A DNA stretch of 64,000 nucleotides from Nostoc edaphicum CCNP1411. Its GTDB lineage: Bacteria; Cyanobacteriota; Cyanobacteriia; Cyanobacteriales; Nostocaceae. Position 1 is the stretch's first letter. Each line of letters begins with the position of its first letter. The DNA lies in contig NZ_CP054698.1 of assembly GCF_014023275.1 (NCBI RefSeq), positions 4,278,001 to 4,342,000 on the forward strand, read 5' to 3'. Below the pieces are notes generated by a model. It was not told the origin of the DNA. It saw only the letters and a list, made by a program, of their open reading frames with translations, and made no database searches. Of this stretch, positions 16,877-26,000 are shown in pieces. The translations under genes and the position numbers were made by a program.

Positions 16877-17902
16877 ATGAATTCCGACCTGATGCCGTTG
16901 CCTGAATCCTCCAATTCTTCTGCCTCTAACCAGGGCCCAACTAACGTAGAGGCAGCCGCTAATGTTCATATAGCAGCCCAGTCCTCTAAACCTGAAAATT
17001 TGCCTGTCAAACCCAGCGAGACTGACTCCAATGATGGGTTCGCCAACCGACAGCAACCGATTCCGCCTCCCAGCGAACCGATGCAGTACCGAGCAATCGG
17101 GTTAGTCCGGGGTCGATATCATGCTAGCAGCGAACAATTTACTCAAGGTACGCTGCTGACCACAGATGGTGTAGAACTCAATGCCGTCCTCCTAGGGCGG
17201 ATTATGAGCTTAGTCAAGAATCACCTAGACTTAGAAAAAGAACACTTGTGGGTAGTATATCCACGTACAAGACAAGAAAATGATACCTTGCATATTCAAA
17301 TCGTCGGAGTTTGGGAGCCAGAAAATCTGGCTAAAAACTCAACAGATGAGGACGAGTCAGATTTTGAGTTGCAAGAGTTACAGAAACCCGATGATGGCTT
17401 ATCCGAAAACTCTGAATTAAGTACAATTGCTCTGAAACCCTCATCAGAAGTTGTAGATGGTGGTTTTTCTGTTCGTGGTGAAGTGGTATACCAGTCTTTT
17501 GATGCTAAAAGCTTGGTAGTCAAAATTAGGCAGGCTCCACGCAAATCAACTGATAAACCCAAATATTTTAAGTTGAAATTGAGGGGTGTGCTGACCACCA
17601 AAGCAGTAGGAAAATTCTGGGACTTCCAAGCCAAACGGGAAGCTGACGTTTTGGTAGTAGAAAAAGCTGAGGCGATCGCTGACTTGCCCAAAAAACGCAG
17701 ACCACCATTCAAAGGTGGGCCTCGTGCTGGCGGTGGTGGTGGTGCTGGTGGTAGAAAACCATTCCCCCCCAGACGCAGTGGTGAAACCCCTCGTCCTATC
17801 AAAAAAACAGGCGCAGGCAGCGACACCTCTGTGGTGTCAAAACCTATCCCAAGAACACCTGCTCCTAAACCCATCAAGCGACCAAAACCAACTCAAGAGT
17901 AA
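16877..17902 (+). CDS. Conserved cyanobacterial hypothetical protein with basic Gly/Pro tail
   Basis: I do not recognise a named family. The start at 16877 is supported by AAGGAG at 16866-16871; an in-frame ATG at 16853 lacks this. Residues ~1-65 are Ser/Pro/Asn-rich and probably disordered. A folded part follows (MQYRAIGLVRGRYHASSEQF ... VVYPRTRQENDTLHIQIVGVW), then an acidic linker (DEDESDFELQELQKPDD), a second folded part with beta-rich sequence (VRGEVVYQSFDAKSLVVKIR ... KFWDFQAKREADVLVV), and a strongly basic Gly/Arg/Pro/Lys tail. The two beta-rich blocks look like repeats of an OB-like or similar fold, and the tail suggests nucleic-acid or ribosome contact. Both ideas are inference. Confidence 0.75.
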   Translation: MNSDLMPLPESSNSSASNQGPTNVEAAANVHIAAQSSKPENLPVKPSETDSNDGFANRQQPIPPPSEPMQYRAIGLVRGRYHASSEQFTQGTLLTTDGVELNAVLLGRIMSLVKNHLDLEKEHLWVVYPRTRQENDTLHIQIVGVWEPENLAKNSTDEDESDFELQELQKPDDGLSENSELSTIALKPSSEVVDGGFSVRGEVVYQSFDAKSLVVKIRQAPRKSTDKPKYFKLKLRGVLTTKAVGKFWDFQAKREADVLVVEKAEAIADLPKKRRPPFKGGPRAGGGGGAGGRKPFPPRRSGETPRPIKKTGAGSDTSVVSKPIPRTPAPKPIKRPKPTQE

Positions 17903-18015
17903 GGGTATAGGGCATAGGGCATGGGGCATTGAAAAGAGGCAGAGGGACGGGGGGCAGAGGGGAAAACTTTTCTCCCTTGCTCCCTGCTCCCTTGCTTCTT
18001 CCCCAGTCCCCGACA
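17903..18015. repeat. Short tandem repeats between convergent genes
   Basis: Repeats of the kind GGCATAGGGCATGGGGCA and CTTGCTCCCTGCTCCC. STRR-like sequence, no gene. Confidence 0.75.
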
Positions 18016-19185
18016 TCAAAAATCCGTCCGACGGTCTTGGGGTAGAAAAGATCGCTCCATCGGAATTGGGGAAACTGGTTCTGTGAGGGTAAACGTACCT
18101 GCTTCGATCCACTTTTTCAACTCTAGAGCGACTTGCCTAGAAAAAAACAAACTCGCTAAGGGGGCAGAGCGTACTGCTTTGCCCTCAATGGTGATCCGCC
18201 CAGATTTGAGTTGGGCGTAACTCACCAAACCAAAGGTGGGACGGACGCGCCGGGGAATGGAAAAATCCACTATTGGGGCTACCAAGTCTTGATCTTGGAC
18301 GGCACAGTGTTCAACTACTTGTTCATTTAATACAGGGAGTGGGACACCAACGCCTAACATCAATGAGGGCCCATAACTTTTGAAATAACACCCCCGCACC
18401 CAATGAGCATCCATTTGCTTGGCATCACCAATTAAAGCTAAAGTGGCAGAAGGCCCAATCGGTGTACGATTAGCTAAACGCTTTTGTAAGGGGAAGTGCT
18501 GAGTGCCTTCCCAAGCGACATATCCAATACCGCCACCTAAAAAAATTCGAGTACCTATACCAACGAGTTGCAAATCGGGATCGTTGAGTAAGGGGGAAAT
18601 AGCACCGGGGTTAGAATAAACGGCATTTCCCAGACGCGGTTGTAAAGGGCCGAGATAGGTGAAGAGGGGGCGATCGCCACCATTTACACCAACAATAAAA
18701 TTTTGATAAAGATTGCGCGGATTGAATAAATAAAACTGATTAATTGTGTCACTGGTAATGGTAGTTTCAAAATTTGCTCTGGGATAACAATCTGTTACTT
18801 GTCCTTGCGCTTTTACGTGTATAGATTTACCAGCAATCAAATCTTCGATTACATGACCGCCGCCGCGTTCTCGGACTTCTTCCCCGTCCGTCGTCTCTAC
18901 AGCAGAACTCACACCCAAATATAAATCTACTGCCCCAAAACCAGAGTATGCTGGTACACCATCTAACCAGCAGCGGCGAATTTTTATCGGGGGGTCAGTG
19001 TGTCCCAGATTGATAATTGCACCACTTGATTCCATTGGCTCAAAAGTGCCAGTGGTAATTACATCAACTTCTTTAGCAGCTTTAGTAACACCGATTTCTA
19101 CAACTCGTGCTTTTAATTCTTCAGTTGTCAACACTACCGCACGTTGGCGGCTGATTTTCTCGTTAATTTCTGCAATTGTTCGCAT
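18016..19185 (-). CDS. DUF39 family protein (homocysteine biosynthesis / L-aspartate semialdehyde sulfurtransferase-like)
   Basis: A 389-residue protein of the DUF39 family. Diagnostic stretches are VDVITTGTFEPMESSGAIIN, IKIRRCWLDGVPAYSGFGAV with the conserved Cys, and IGTRIFLGGGIGYVAWEGTQ. In methanogens, DUF39 proteins make homocysteine from aspartate semialdehyde and sulfide, using a catalytic Cys and a partner with NIL/ferredoxin domains. This copy has the full core but no NIL or ferredoxin domain, and none is encoded next to it. A role in sulfur assimilation in the cyanobacterial cytoplasm is therefore likely but not certain. Confidence 0.88.
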   Translation of the reverse strand: MRTIAEINEKISRQRAVVLTTEELKARVVEIGVTKAAKEVDVITTGTFEPMESSGAIINLGHTDPPIKIRRCWLDGVPAYSGFGAVDLYLGVSSAVETTDGEEVRERGGGHVIEDLIAGKSIHVKAQGQVTDCYPRANFETTITSDTINQFYLFNPRNLYQNFIVGVNGGDRPLFTYLGPLQPRLGNAVYSNPGAISPLLNDPDLQLVGIGTRIFLGGGIGYVAWEGTQHFPLQKRLANRTPIGPSATLALIGDAKQMDAHWVRGCYFKSYGPSLMLGVGVPLPVLNEQVVEHCAVQDQDLVAPIVDFSIPRRVRPTFGLVSYAQLKSGRITIEGKAVRSAPLASLFFSRQVALELKKWIEAGTFTLTEPVSPIPMERSFLPQDRRTDF

Positions 19186-19728
19186 CTTATCAGTGCTAGG
19201 GCTTCCTGGTGAATGGTGAATAGGGAAAAGAAAGTTTCATTGCTCCTTGTGAGCGCAGATTATGGTGACTCTTACATAATTTCGTCTCGAAATGTTGTCG
19301 CTAATCTCTGCGCGACAGCTTAACACCCTGGATAGGGTTCAAATTCCCCAAAAACAATTCAAGTATTGCAAAGTCCAAATCATATATTTATTTTTTGGGG
19401 CAAGCTAGCTATGTCCAAAATGTTCTTTCTATCTACGTAAATTTACTATAAACAAAGCCTTGCATTATCAATCAAATGTATGTATGGTTAGGATTGATTA
19501 GACTTACTGGACTTAAATAATTTTACGTCAGCCGAAAGAAACATTTCTGGCTGTGGTAAAGCATTCTAAACCAAATAGTCAATCGCAAAGTGGGAGCTAA
19601 AAGCAGATGCTATGGTGAAGCTGCTTTCTGGCGAACTTATCCTGACTTATACCCTCTCAAAGCAATTCTACTTGTTGCTATTGATTTTATTGCTACATTT
19701 CACCCAATAATAAATTGAGTAAGAGGCA
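19186..19728. other. 543-bp intergenic region, no gene seen
   Basis: Lies between divergent genes. Contains a bulged hairpin (CAGCC...GGCTG, about 19530-19554) and a T-loop-like string near 19342-19356 that does not form a tRNA. Could hold a small RNA, but nothing is convincing. Confidence 0.5.
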
Positions 19729-20619
19729 ATGACTACTTCTGAATTAACTAATTTTGAGCAAAAAAACCGAAGTAAGGTTTCTAATAGGGTTGAAAATTTA
19801 TCCTCACCATCAGATGAAAAAAAGTTGTTTAACTTGAAGGTGATTGAGTATTTATTACTCGCAGCTTTTGTCTCTGCTGGACTCCTTATTATTTTTCTTT
19901 CAGATGATAAAACAGTTGTAATTTCTGGAGCGGTATCTCTAACTTTTTTGCTTTTTTTGTTGCTCATCAATAGACAAGTATTTCAGAACTATAAGAAGGC
20001 CGCTTATCAGTCTGAACTCACCAAAAAAGCTGAACTCTATAGTTATCTATTGACCAATCCTAATTCCTGGGATAAAGATACGCTGACTTTGACAAGAGGA
20101 AAGGCTTTACAATACAGCCAAGATTTGATTGACGATTATAAAAGAATTAGGGGTATATCAAGAAACCTTTACTATAGTTTGCAAATTGCGACAGTGATTT
20201 TGTCAGGAGTCACACCAATTTTAGTTCTGGTAGACAAATTAGAAGCAGGACAAGCTTGGCTCAAGTGGCTACCCGTGCTTTGCCCTGCGATTGCTTCTAT
20301 AGTCGCTAGTATAGTTACCTCTTTTCCTTTTCAGAAGAATTCGCTTGCTGCTAATACAGCCGTTGAATTATTAGAAGCTGAACAAGAGAAATTTATATTG
20401 GGCGTGACTCCGCCTTATCGTTGCTATGATGTGTCCGATGAAAGCCAACAGCAACAAAAGGCAAGTCAGGCATTAGAATACTTTATTGTTCAAGTGAATA
20501 ATATTCATCTCAACCAATTGCAACAGACTAGTGAGACGCAATCAGAGAAGACAGAATCAGCTTCATCGAATGAGTCAAACAAACCAGGAACAGAGGTAAC
20601 GAAGCAGAAGGATAGTTGA
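19729..20619 (+). CDS. DUF4231 (SLATT-like) membrane protein
   Basis: A 296-residue protein with two pairs of predicted membrane helices: VIEYLLLAAFVSAGLLIIFL with AVSLTFLLFLLLI, then IATVILSGVTPILVLV with WLPVLCPAIASIVASIV. Between the pairs is a helical cytoplasmic segment (LTRGKALQYSQDLIDDYKRI). The second part matches DUF4231, a family related to the SLATT two-helix membrane effectors that accompany nucleotide-sensing conflict systems. The C-terminus is a low-complexity Ser/Thr/Gln/Glu tail. No SMODS or SLOG partner lies beside it. A membrane-permeabilising or stress role is inference. Confidence 0.72.
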   Translation: MTTSELTNFEQKNRSKVSNRVENLSSPSDEKKLFNLKVIEYLLLAAFVSAGLLIIFLSDDKTVVISGAVSLTFLLFLLLINRQVFQNYKKAAYQSELTKKAELYSYLLTNPNSWDKDTLTLTRGKALQYSQDLIDDYKRIRGISRNLYYSLQIATVILSGVTPILVLVDKLEAGQAWLKWLPVLCPAIASIVASIVTSFPFQKNSLAANTAVELLEAEQEKFILGVTPPYRCYDVSDESQQQQKASQALEYFIVQVNNIHLNQLQQTSETQSEKTESASSNESNKPGTEVTKQKDS

Positions 20620-20688
20620 TGAACTGATTACCGTCACGAATCAGTCAATTAATTTTGAATTTTGCATTTTAAATTGAGCCGTGTTGCA

Positions 20689-20729
20689 AAATCCCCGACC
20701 TCTTAAAAAAGTCGGGGATTTTGTTGTTC
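20689..20729. terminator. Bidirectional hairpin terminator between convergent genes
   Basis: AAATCCCCGAC (20689-20699) pairs with GTCGGGGATTT (20711-20721), followed by a T-rich tail (TTGTTGTT). It can end the DUF4231 transcript and, from the other side with the A-run, the AI-2E transcript. Similar hairpins lie at 42055-42083 and 45348-45378. Confidence 0.8.
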
Positions 20730-20763
20730 ACGAATAATTTTAAATGGCTAGATAATCGAGTGA

Positions 20764-21915
20764 CTAATCTTCTTGTTTCAAGATATCATCATCAATCGAC
20801 GGCTTCTCATTAATATCTGAATTTTCTGATGTCCAATTATCATCTGCTCCAGGAGATTCAGAAACTATGACAAACTCAGTTTCCTTTCTATGATTATTCC
20901 CCCATTCATCTAAAACATCTTTAATCAACACTTCTTGCAACCAAATCTTAGCGACAACAGTTAGAGGTAGCGCCAGAAATAATCCTAAAAATCCAAAGAA
21001 AGTCACGAAAAATAGTTGGGCAATTAAGGTTACAGCTGGCAGCAAAGAAACTTGCTGTGCCATCACAATTGGGGTGATAAAACTGCTCTCAACCTGTTGA
21101 ATAACAACGTACAGAATCAAGACAGCAACAACTTTCCAGGGGTCATCTAATAGTGCGATCGCCATTGCTGGCACTACACTCATCGTTGGACCAAGGTTGG
21201 GAATTAAATTCAAAAATCCTGCCAAAATTGCTAAAGCTAGTGCTGCCTTTATACCCAAAACTGATAAGCCAACTAGACTCATCAGCGCCACTACAAACAT
21301 GGCGATGAAAGCGCCTGTAATCCATCCACCCAAAGAGACTTCGCATTTATTTAAAATCCCTTCTACCCGCCGCCGATAAAATGAGGGGAAAAGCCGTATA
21401 AAGACTTTGCGGTAAGCTAGTGGATCGACTAAGATCATTCCTGTTAAAACCAACACTAGCAAAATCTTGAGGACTACTTCCAAAGAGCCAGATACAAAGG
21501 CGAAGGAGTTTCCCAGTACCCGATTCACGAAAGGCTGTGCTTGTTGGATGAGGCTATTGATATCTGGAATGTAAGGAACTAACTCATCAGGAATACGAGT
21601 TCTCAGGGCGTCAAGCCAACCATTAAAGCGCTCAAACCCTTTAGGAACCTGATTAGTTAGTTCTTGAAATTGCTGTGCAAATGGCGGCACAATTAACCAG
21701 AAAAAACCCACGACGCCGGCCAAAAAGATAGCTACTGCTAGGAGGACGGCGAATCCACGTTTCATCCCAAAGCTTTGGAAGCGTTTCGCTAGCCGATTTA
21801 AGGTGGTGGCTAAGACAACTGCGGCAAACATTAGCAAAAGCACTTCCCGAATTTGCCACAGGATGTATAAAGAAAGAACTATGGCGATTAAGCCGATCCA
21901 TTGACCGAGGTTCAC
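20764..21915 (-). CDS. AI-2E family transporter (PerM/UPF0118)
   Basis: A 383-residue membrane protein. N-terminal helices (IGLIAIVLSLYILWQIREVL, then LLLMFAAVVLATTLNRL) are followed by a soluble loop, a second cluster (ALALAILAGFLNLIPNLGPT is the PerM-family signature) and VAVLILYVVIQQVESSFITP. Members include AI-2 exporter TqsA and Na+/H+ antiporters, so the substrate cannot be read from sequence. The C-terminal 45 residues are acidic and cytoplasmic. Three bases of shared context with the small membrane protein gene upstream suggest independent transcription, since 90 bases separate them. Confidence 0.88.
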   Translation of the reverse strand: MNLGQWIGLIAIVLSLYILWQIREVLLLMFAAVVLATTLNRLAKRFQSFGMKRGFAVLLAVAIFLAGVVGFFWLIVPPFAQQFQELTNQVPKGFERFNGWLDALRTRIPDELVPYIPDINSLIQQAQPFVNRVLGNSFAFVSGSLEVVLKILLVLVLTGMILVDPLAYRKVFIRLFPSFYRRRVEGILNKCEVSLGGWITGAFIAMFVVALMSLVGLSVLGIKAALALAILAGFLNLIPNLGPTMSVVPAMAIALLDDPWKVVAVLILYVVIQQVESSFITPIVMAQQVSLLPAVTLIAQLFFVTFFGFLGLFLALPLTVVAKIWLQEVLIKDVLDEWGNNHRKETEFVIVSESPGADDNWTSENSDINEKPSIDDDILKQED

Positions 21916-22005
21916 AGGCTGACTCCCAACGGTTGGCGAGATGCAATTTTCTTGTAATTCAGCTAGGTTAGCTGATTTTAGTAACTTGTGTGTAGATGAT
22001 TTGAG

Positions 22006-22197
22006 TTAATTTTGTTTCTGGGCTTGGAATCGCCACAGTAGTGCGATCGCCATTATTACAATCGGCAACAATACTATAATTAGCGCGTTGGTTGCTGTCA
22101 CCGGAATTGATAGACTTGGCCCTGCATACTTAATCAATACCGATAACAAAGCCGAGAGTAAAAGCAGTTTTAGAACCAATCCTAGTTGATTTTCCAT
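22006..22197 (-). CDS. Small two-helix membrane protein
   Basis: A 63-residue protein with two hydrophobic helices (LVLKLLLLSALLSVLIKYA and TNALIIVLLPIVIMAIALLW) joined by a short Pro/Gly-containing loop, and a basic C-terminal end (RFQAQKQN). It begins ATG and lies on the same strand upstream of the AI-2E transporter. I know no assigned function; small proteins of this type are common in cyanobacteria and some stabilise thylakoid complexes. Call as gene: fairly sure, from composition and start. Confidence 0.65.
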   Translation of the reverse strand: MENQLGLVLKLLLLSALLSVLIKYAGPSLSIPVTATNALIIVLLPIVIMAIALLWRFQAQKQN

Positions 22198-22320
22198 AAA
22201 ATTACGGCATACAAATTTTTATGGTACACACGAATCTGCGTTGTACCGCCCAGTTTCTACAATAAACCTACAGATACAATCCTTTCCAACTTTTTCTAGG
22301 CAACCTTGCGGAATGCTTTT

Positions 22321-22881
22321 TTACGTCAAACTCAGCCAGCCAAAAACCTGTTCTACAGTTAGTTCTAATTCGATACCCTCAAGGATGGGTAATTTATCAG
22401 CACTTTCGTATAATTCCACTCGCTGTCCAGGAAAAATCCCCAGCACACTTTCGTCTTCAGGGTTAATTAACCAGCCGAGTTCAGTATCATTGCGCGAACA
22501 ATGCAATAATTTACTCAACACTTTTTTTAACTTTTGGTCTGGAGAAAGAATCTCAATTGCCCAGTCGGGATGTATTTCAAAGCGATTAACAATTCTGCCA
22601 GATGGAGTTTTAGGAATTCTATCCCAGCGAAACACAGACACATCAGGGACGATAGAAGCGCCGCCAAAGGTACAGCGCAGTTCTGGGAAAGCCAAGGCAA
22701 TTTTTTGACTTTTAGCTATGCCGTTAATTGTTTCGCAAAGAGTAGCTTGGAGCAAGCTATGTTCACCTTGAGGCATTGGTTTTTGAATGATTTCCCTGTT
22801 GATAAAATCTGATGCTGGTTCAGTTTCCGGCAGTTTAAGGAACTCGTCTAAAGTTAGTTGGGGTTGAGTTGCGATCGCCAT
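22321..22881 (-). CDS. Uma2 family endonuclease-like protein (DUF820)
   Basis: A 186-residue protein of the Uma2/DUF820 family, expanded in cyanobacteria. It has the PD-(D/E)xK-like core: VPDVSVFRWDR, then HPDWAIEILSPDQKLKK. The start QLTLDEFLKLPETEPASDFI is family-typical. I place the start at the ATG at 22881; a TTG two codons earlier is possible. Uma2 proteins are predicted restriction-like nucleases but rarely tested. It stands alone, so no partner methylase or toxin suggests a role. Confidence 0.88.
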   Translation of the reverse strand: MAIATQPQLTLDEFLKLPETEPASDFINREIIQKPMPQGEHSLLQATLCETINGIAKSQKIALAFPELRCTFGGASIVPDVSVFRWDRIPKTPSGRIVNRFEIHPDWAIEILSPDQKLKKVLSKLLHCSRNDTELGWLINPEDESVLGIFPGQRVELYESADKLPILEGIELELTVEQVFGWLSLT

Positions 22882-22954
22882 AAGCAAATAGCATAGAGGG
22901 GATAATTTTATTATGGGCGTGCGATCGCCTAATACAGTTCGGTTAAGGCAAGAA

Positions 22955-23015
22955 ACGCGATAAATCGGCGTCTTGACAATAATCAGTCCTTTGTAGAGAC
23001 GCCGATTTATCGCGT
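22955..23015. repeat. Long hairpin built from two ACGCGATAAATCGGCGTCT copies
   Basis: 19-base perfect arms (22955-22973 and 22997-23015) around a 23-base spacer. Each arm is the same repeat seen at 7176, 27093 and 42187. It lies between the starts of Uma2 and the 3' end of the NACHT gene. Confidence 0.85.
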
Positions 23016-23037
23016 CTTTGTCTAATTACGAATTAGC

Positions 23038-26000
23038 CTAGCCCTCAACCTGTCGCAGTTCCTCCAACTCCTCTGGCGTGAGGGGATTATTTCCTGACTT
23101 CAGTGCTTCTATCCAGCGTAGCCGTCGCCACTTCACATAGTTTGAGTAATCAAGTGCGCCACTGTCTACAACAGCTTGAAAGTCTTCTAATGCCCCTACC
23201 AAGTCGCCAGTCAAAACTCTAGCAAGCCCCCGACTATTTTGATAGTTTTTATTGTCAGGGTCTAGAGTAACTGCTTTTTCACCAAAGCGGAGAACAGCTT
23301 TAGCATAACCGTGTAAACAACCAACCCAGCAAATGCTATTCCAAAAGCCAGCAGAGTTACTCAAACTACGGTCAAAAATTTGGGCTTTCTTGAAAGCTTC
23401 TTGTGCTTCTTGAATTTTGCCTTCTCTCACCCAACTGATGCCCTGACTCAAGGAAACCGCAGCCGCAAAAGCTTTGTCTTGGGCTAACTCTAGAGATACA
23501 CCTACTACTTGATGTAGATCCCTGGCATTGAGCCACTTTGTATCACTGTTCCATACAACTGCTTCTAGGTCGGCACCCCTGAGGTCGGCATCCCTGAGGT
23601 CGGCATCCCTGAGGTACGCACTCCTGAGGTAGGCATCGCTAAGGTCGGCATCACTGAGGTCGGCACCTCTAAGGTACGCACCCCTGAGGTCAGTATCGCT
23701 GAGGTCGGCACCCCTGACGTAGGCATCCCTGAGGTTAGTACCCCTGAGGTTAGCATCGCTGAGGTCGGCACCACTGAGGTCGGCATCGCTGAGGTCGGCA
23801 CCCCTGAGGTTAACATCGTTGAGATAAGCACCACTGAGGTAGGCACCACTGAGGTAGGCATCGTTGAGGTACGCACTGCTGAGGTTGGCATTGCCAAGGT
23901 TAGCACCGCTGAGGTAGGCACCCCTGAGGTTGGCACCGCTGAGGTTGGTATCCCTGAGGTCAGCACCCCTGAGGTCGGCACCCCTGAGGTAAGCATTGCC
24001 AAGGTTAGCACCGCTAAGAAATAATCCTAAGTTATTGTTAAAGGCATAAATGCTCAAGCAGTGACTATAGCCGATAATTCTGAGCAAGCGTTCTGAGTCA
24101 AATTGATCAGTATCAGGTTTACCGCAGGGGTGAAAGCTGATTTTATCTTTTAGGTCGTCTCTTGTTTGGGCATAGCGATGCAACTCTAACAGAACAATCA
24201 TCATATTCAGCCCTGTAGACACATCTACCTGACGCAATCCCAGGTGATTTTCTCGCTCTGGTAATTGCTCTCGCAATTGTTTTTTCTTGATCTGAGGCAG
24301 GTTTACATCGTCTGCATCAATAAATTCTCCATCGCACCAACGGAAGTAGGATTGCTCTAATCTTTGGAACAGTCTACACAAGCGTTCTAGGTCATGAAAT
24401 TCTGAACCCTCAGCCAACAACCCCATCAAATATTCCACAATTTCAGGCGTTAAATTGCCATAGCCCAATAAATCGTAAATCTGCCAATCCATTACGGCTG
24501 TGCTAACCAAGTCTTCTTCGCGCTGACGCTTGCTTACCTTCGTTGTCCAATCCACAAAGCTTTCTAGTAAACGTTCCGCGAATAAGAACTCGCTAAAACT
24601 CTTGTGAACAAACTCAACGGAGCCGCCTTTATCGCCGGAAGCAGGTTTAATATAAAATGCCGTCAACAAATTATTGAGTAGCTTATCTTGTTGATTTTTT
24701 TCCGAGGCATTCTCCTGTCTGGCTTGCGGAATTAACTTTGCTGCTGGGTTGTTGCTATCTTTGAGCCGTGCTTCTAACATCGTCACTCTGGCAGATTCAT
24801 TCCCAGACTGCACGACACACAAAGCGGCTTCGGTGAGAAACTGCCTTAAATCTTCGCTCTCAAATCCAGTCAAGCGGGAGTTATCATTCTGATTTTCAGT
24901 GTCACGCTGTTTTTCTAGTACCCACTTCACCGATTCATCATAGATGCGGATTTTTGCCTTAATAGCATCTGCGCCTGCAAACATTTGGACGTTGAGATGG
25001 TTCTCTCGGTGCATCCGCGCCAATAAATAAAGTAGTAAGGGTTCTCGTGCTAGTTTATTTTTGACTTCATTAGGGCAAGCCTGCAAAAATTCTTCAAACT
25101 CACTCTTGTTAACTTGAGCTGCAACTGCCCATTTATCCAGCCATGTTTGCCGAAGCGAGTCATCCATTGGCTGAAGTTCGACGCGCTTCAAGCTTTTAGT
25201 TTGTGAAAGCACGCGCTCAATTCCTTGCAGCGCTAAGGGACGACCAGTAATCAAAAACTGATGATGGCAAAAGCGGTCTTTTTGAAACTGTTCCACCTGT
25301 TCTAAAAATTCCTTCAAGCCGCCAGTTGCTCGTCCTTCTAGTAATAACTCATCAAAGCCATCCAGTAAAAATAAAAAGCGAGTATTTTTATCTGTCAGCC
25401 AGCCGGAATCACTGGTGACAAAATCAAAGAGTTGTAAATAGTTCTCTAAAGTATCAGTTAAGTTATCTTTTAAGACTCGCAAATCCCGCAACCGAATCAG
25501 AATTGGGGTAAAGCTGGGATGTAATTCTCGCCGTACCCAATCGGCAAACATCCGGCAAAAGACACTCTTACCACGTCCGGCTTCGCCCTGAATAAACAAA
25601 ACTTGTTTGTGTTTCGGGTCTGGGTCATTCAGTATTGCCTTAACCCACGCTTCCAGTTCCGGACTTGCATTGTTTTTGCCATCTAGTTCTTTGACTTGCA
25701 AAGGTACATACAAATCCCGAAAGGTAATATCGGTTTCATCAAAAATCTTTTCTTCTGGCTTTGGTTTAATTACCTGTTCCAAATAATCTTCAATATTCAG
25801 ATTTTTCTCTAGCTTTTGTTTGCCTCCAGCGCTGTACCATTTCCAAAGTTTGTCCGCTTTCTCTCCGACTTCTACCAATGCGTCTTGCATCTTGTCATCG
25901 GTGTGACGCGCTACCCGTTCAGTTAAGGTTTTTGCTTCTGTCTCGGATAATCCCGCTTCTTGCAAGCGTTGCTGTAAAATCTGATTAAATGATTCTGCTA

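Noticed and set aside
17296..17877. 193-codon minus-strand frame opposite the basic-tail gene
   Set aside because: Antisense shadow of the Gly/Pro-rich region; the plus-strand gene has the ribosome binding site and sensible domains.
19340..19358. T-loop-like string GGGTTCAAATTCCCC suggesting a tRNA
   Set aside because: The stems do not pair at the needed positions and no acceptor, D or anticodon arms can be drawn around it.
23565..24011. 148-codon frame inside the pentapeptide repeat region, same strand as the NACHT gene
   Set aside because: A shadow caused by the 15-bp periodicity; composition is almost only Met, Leu, Thr, Ser, Val, Pro and Ala.
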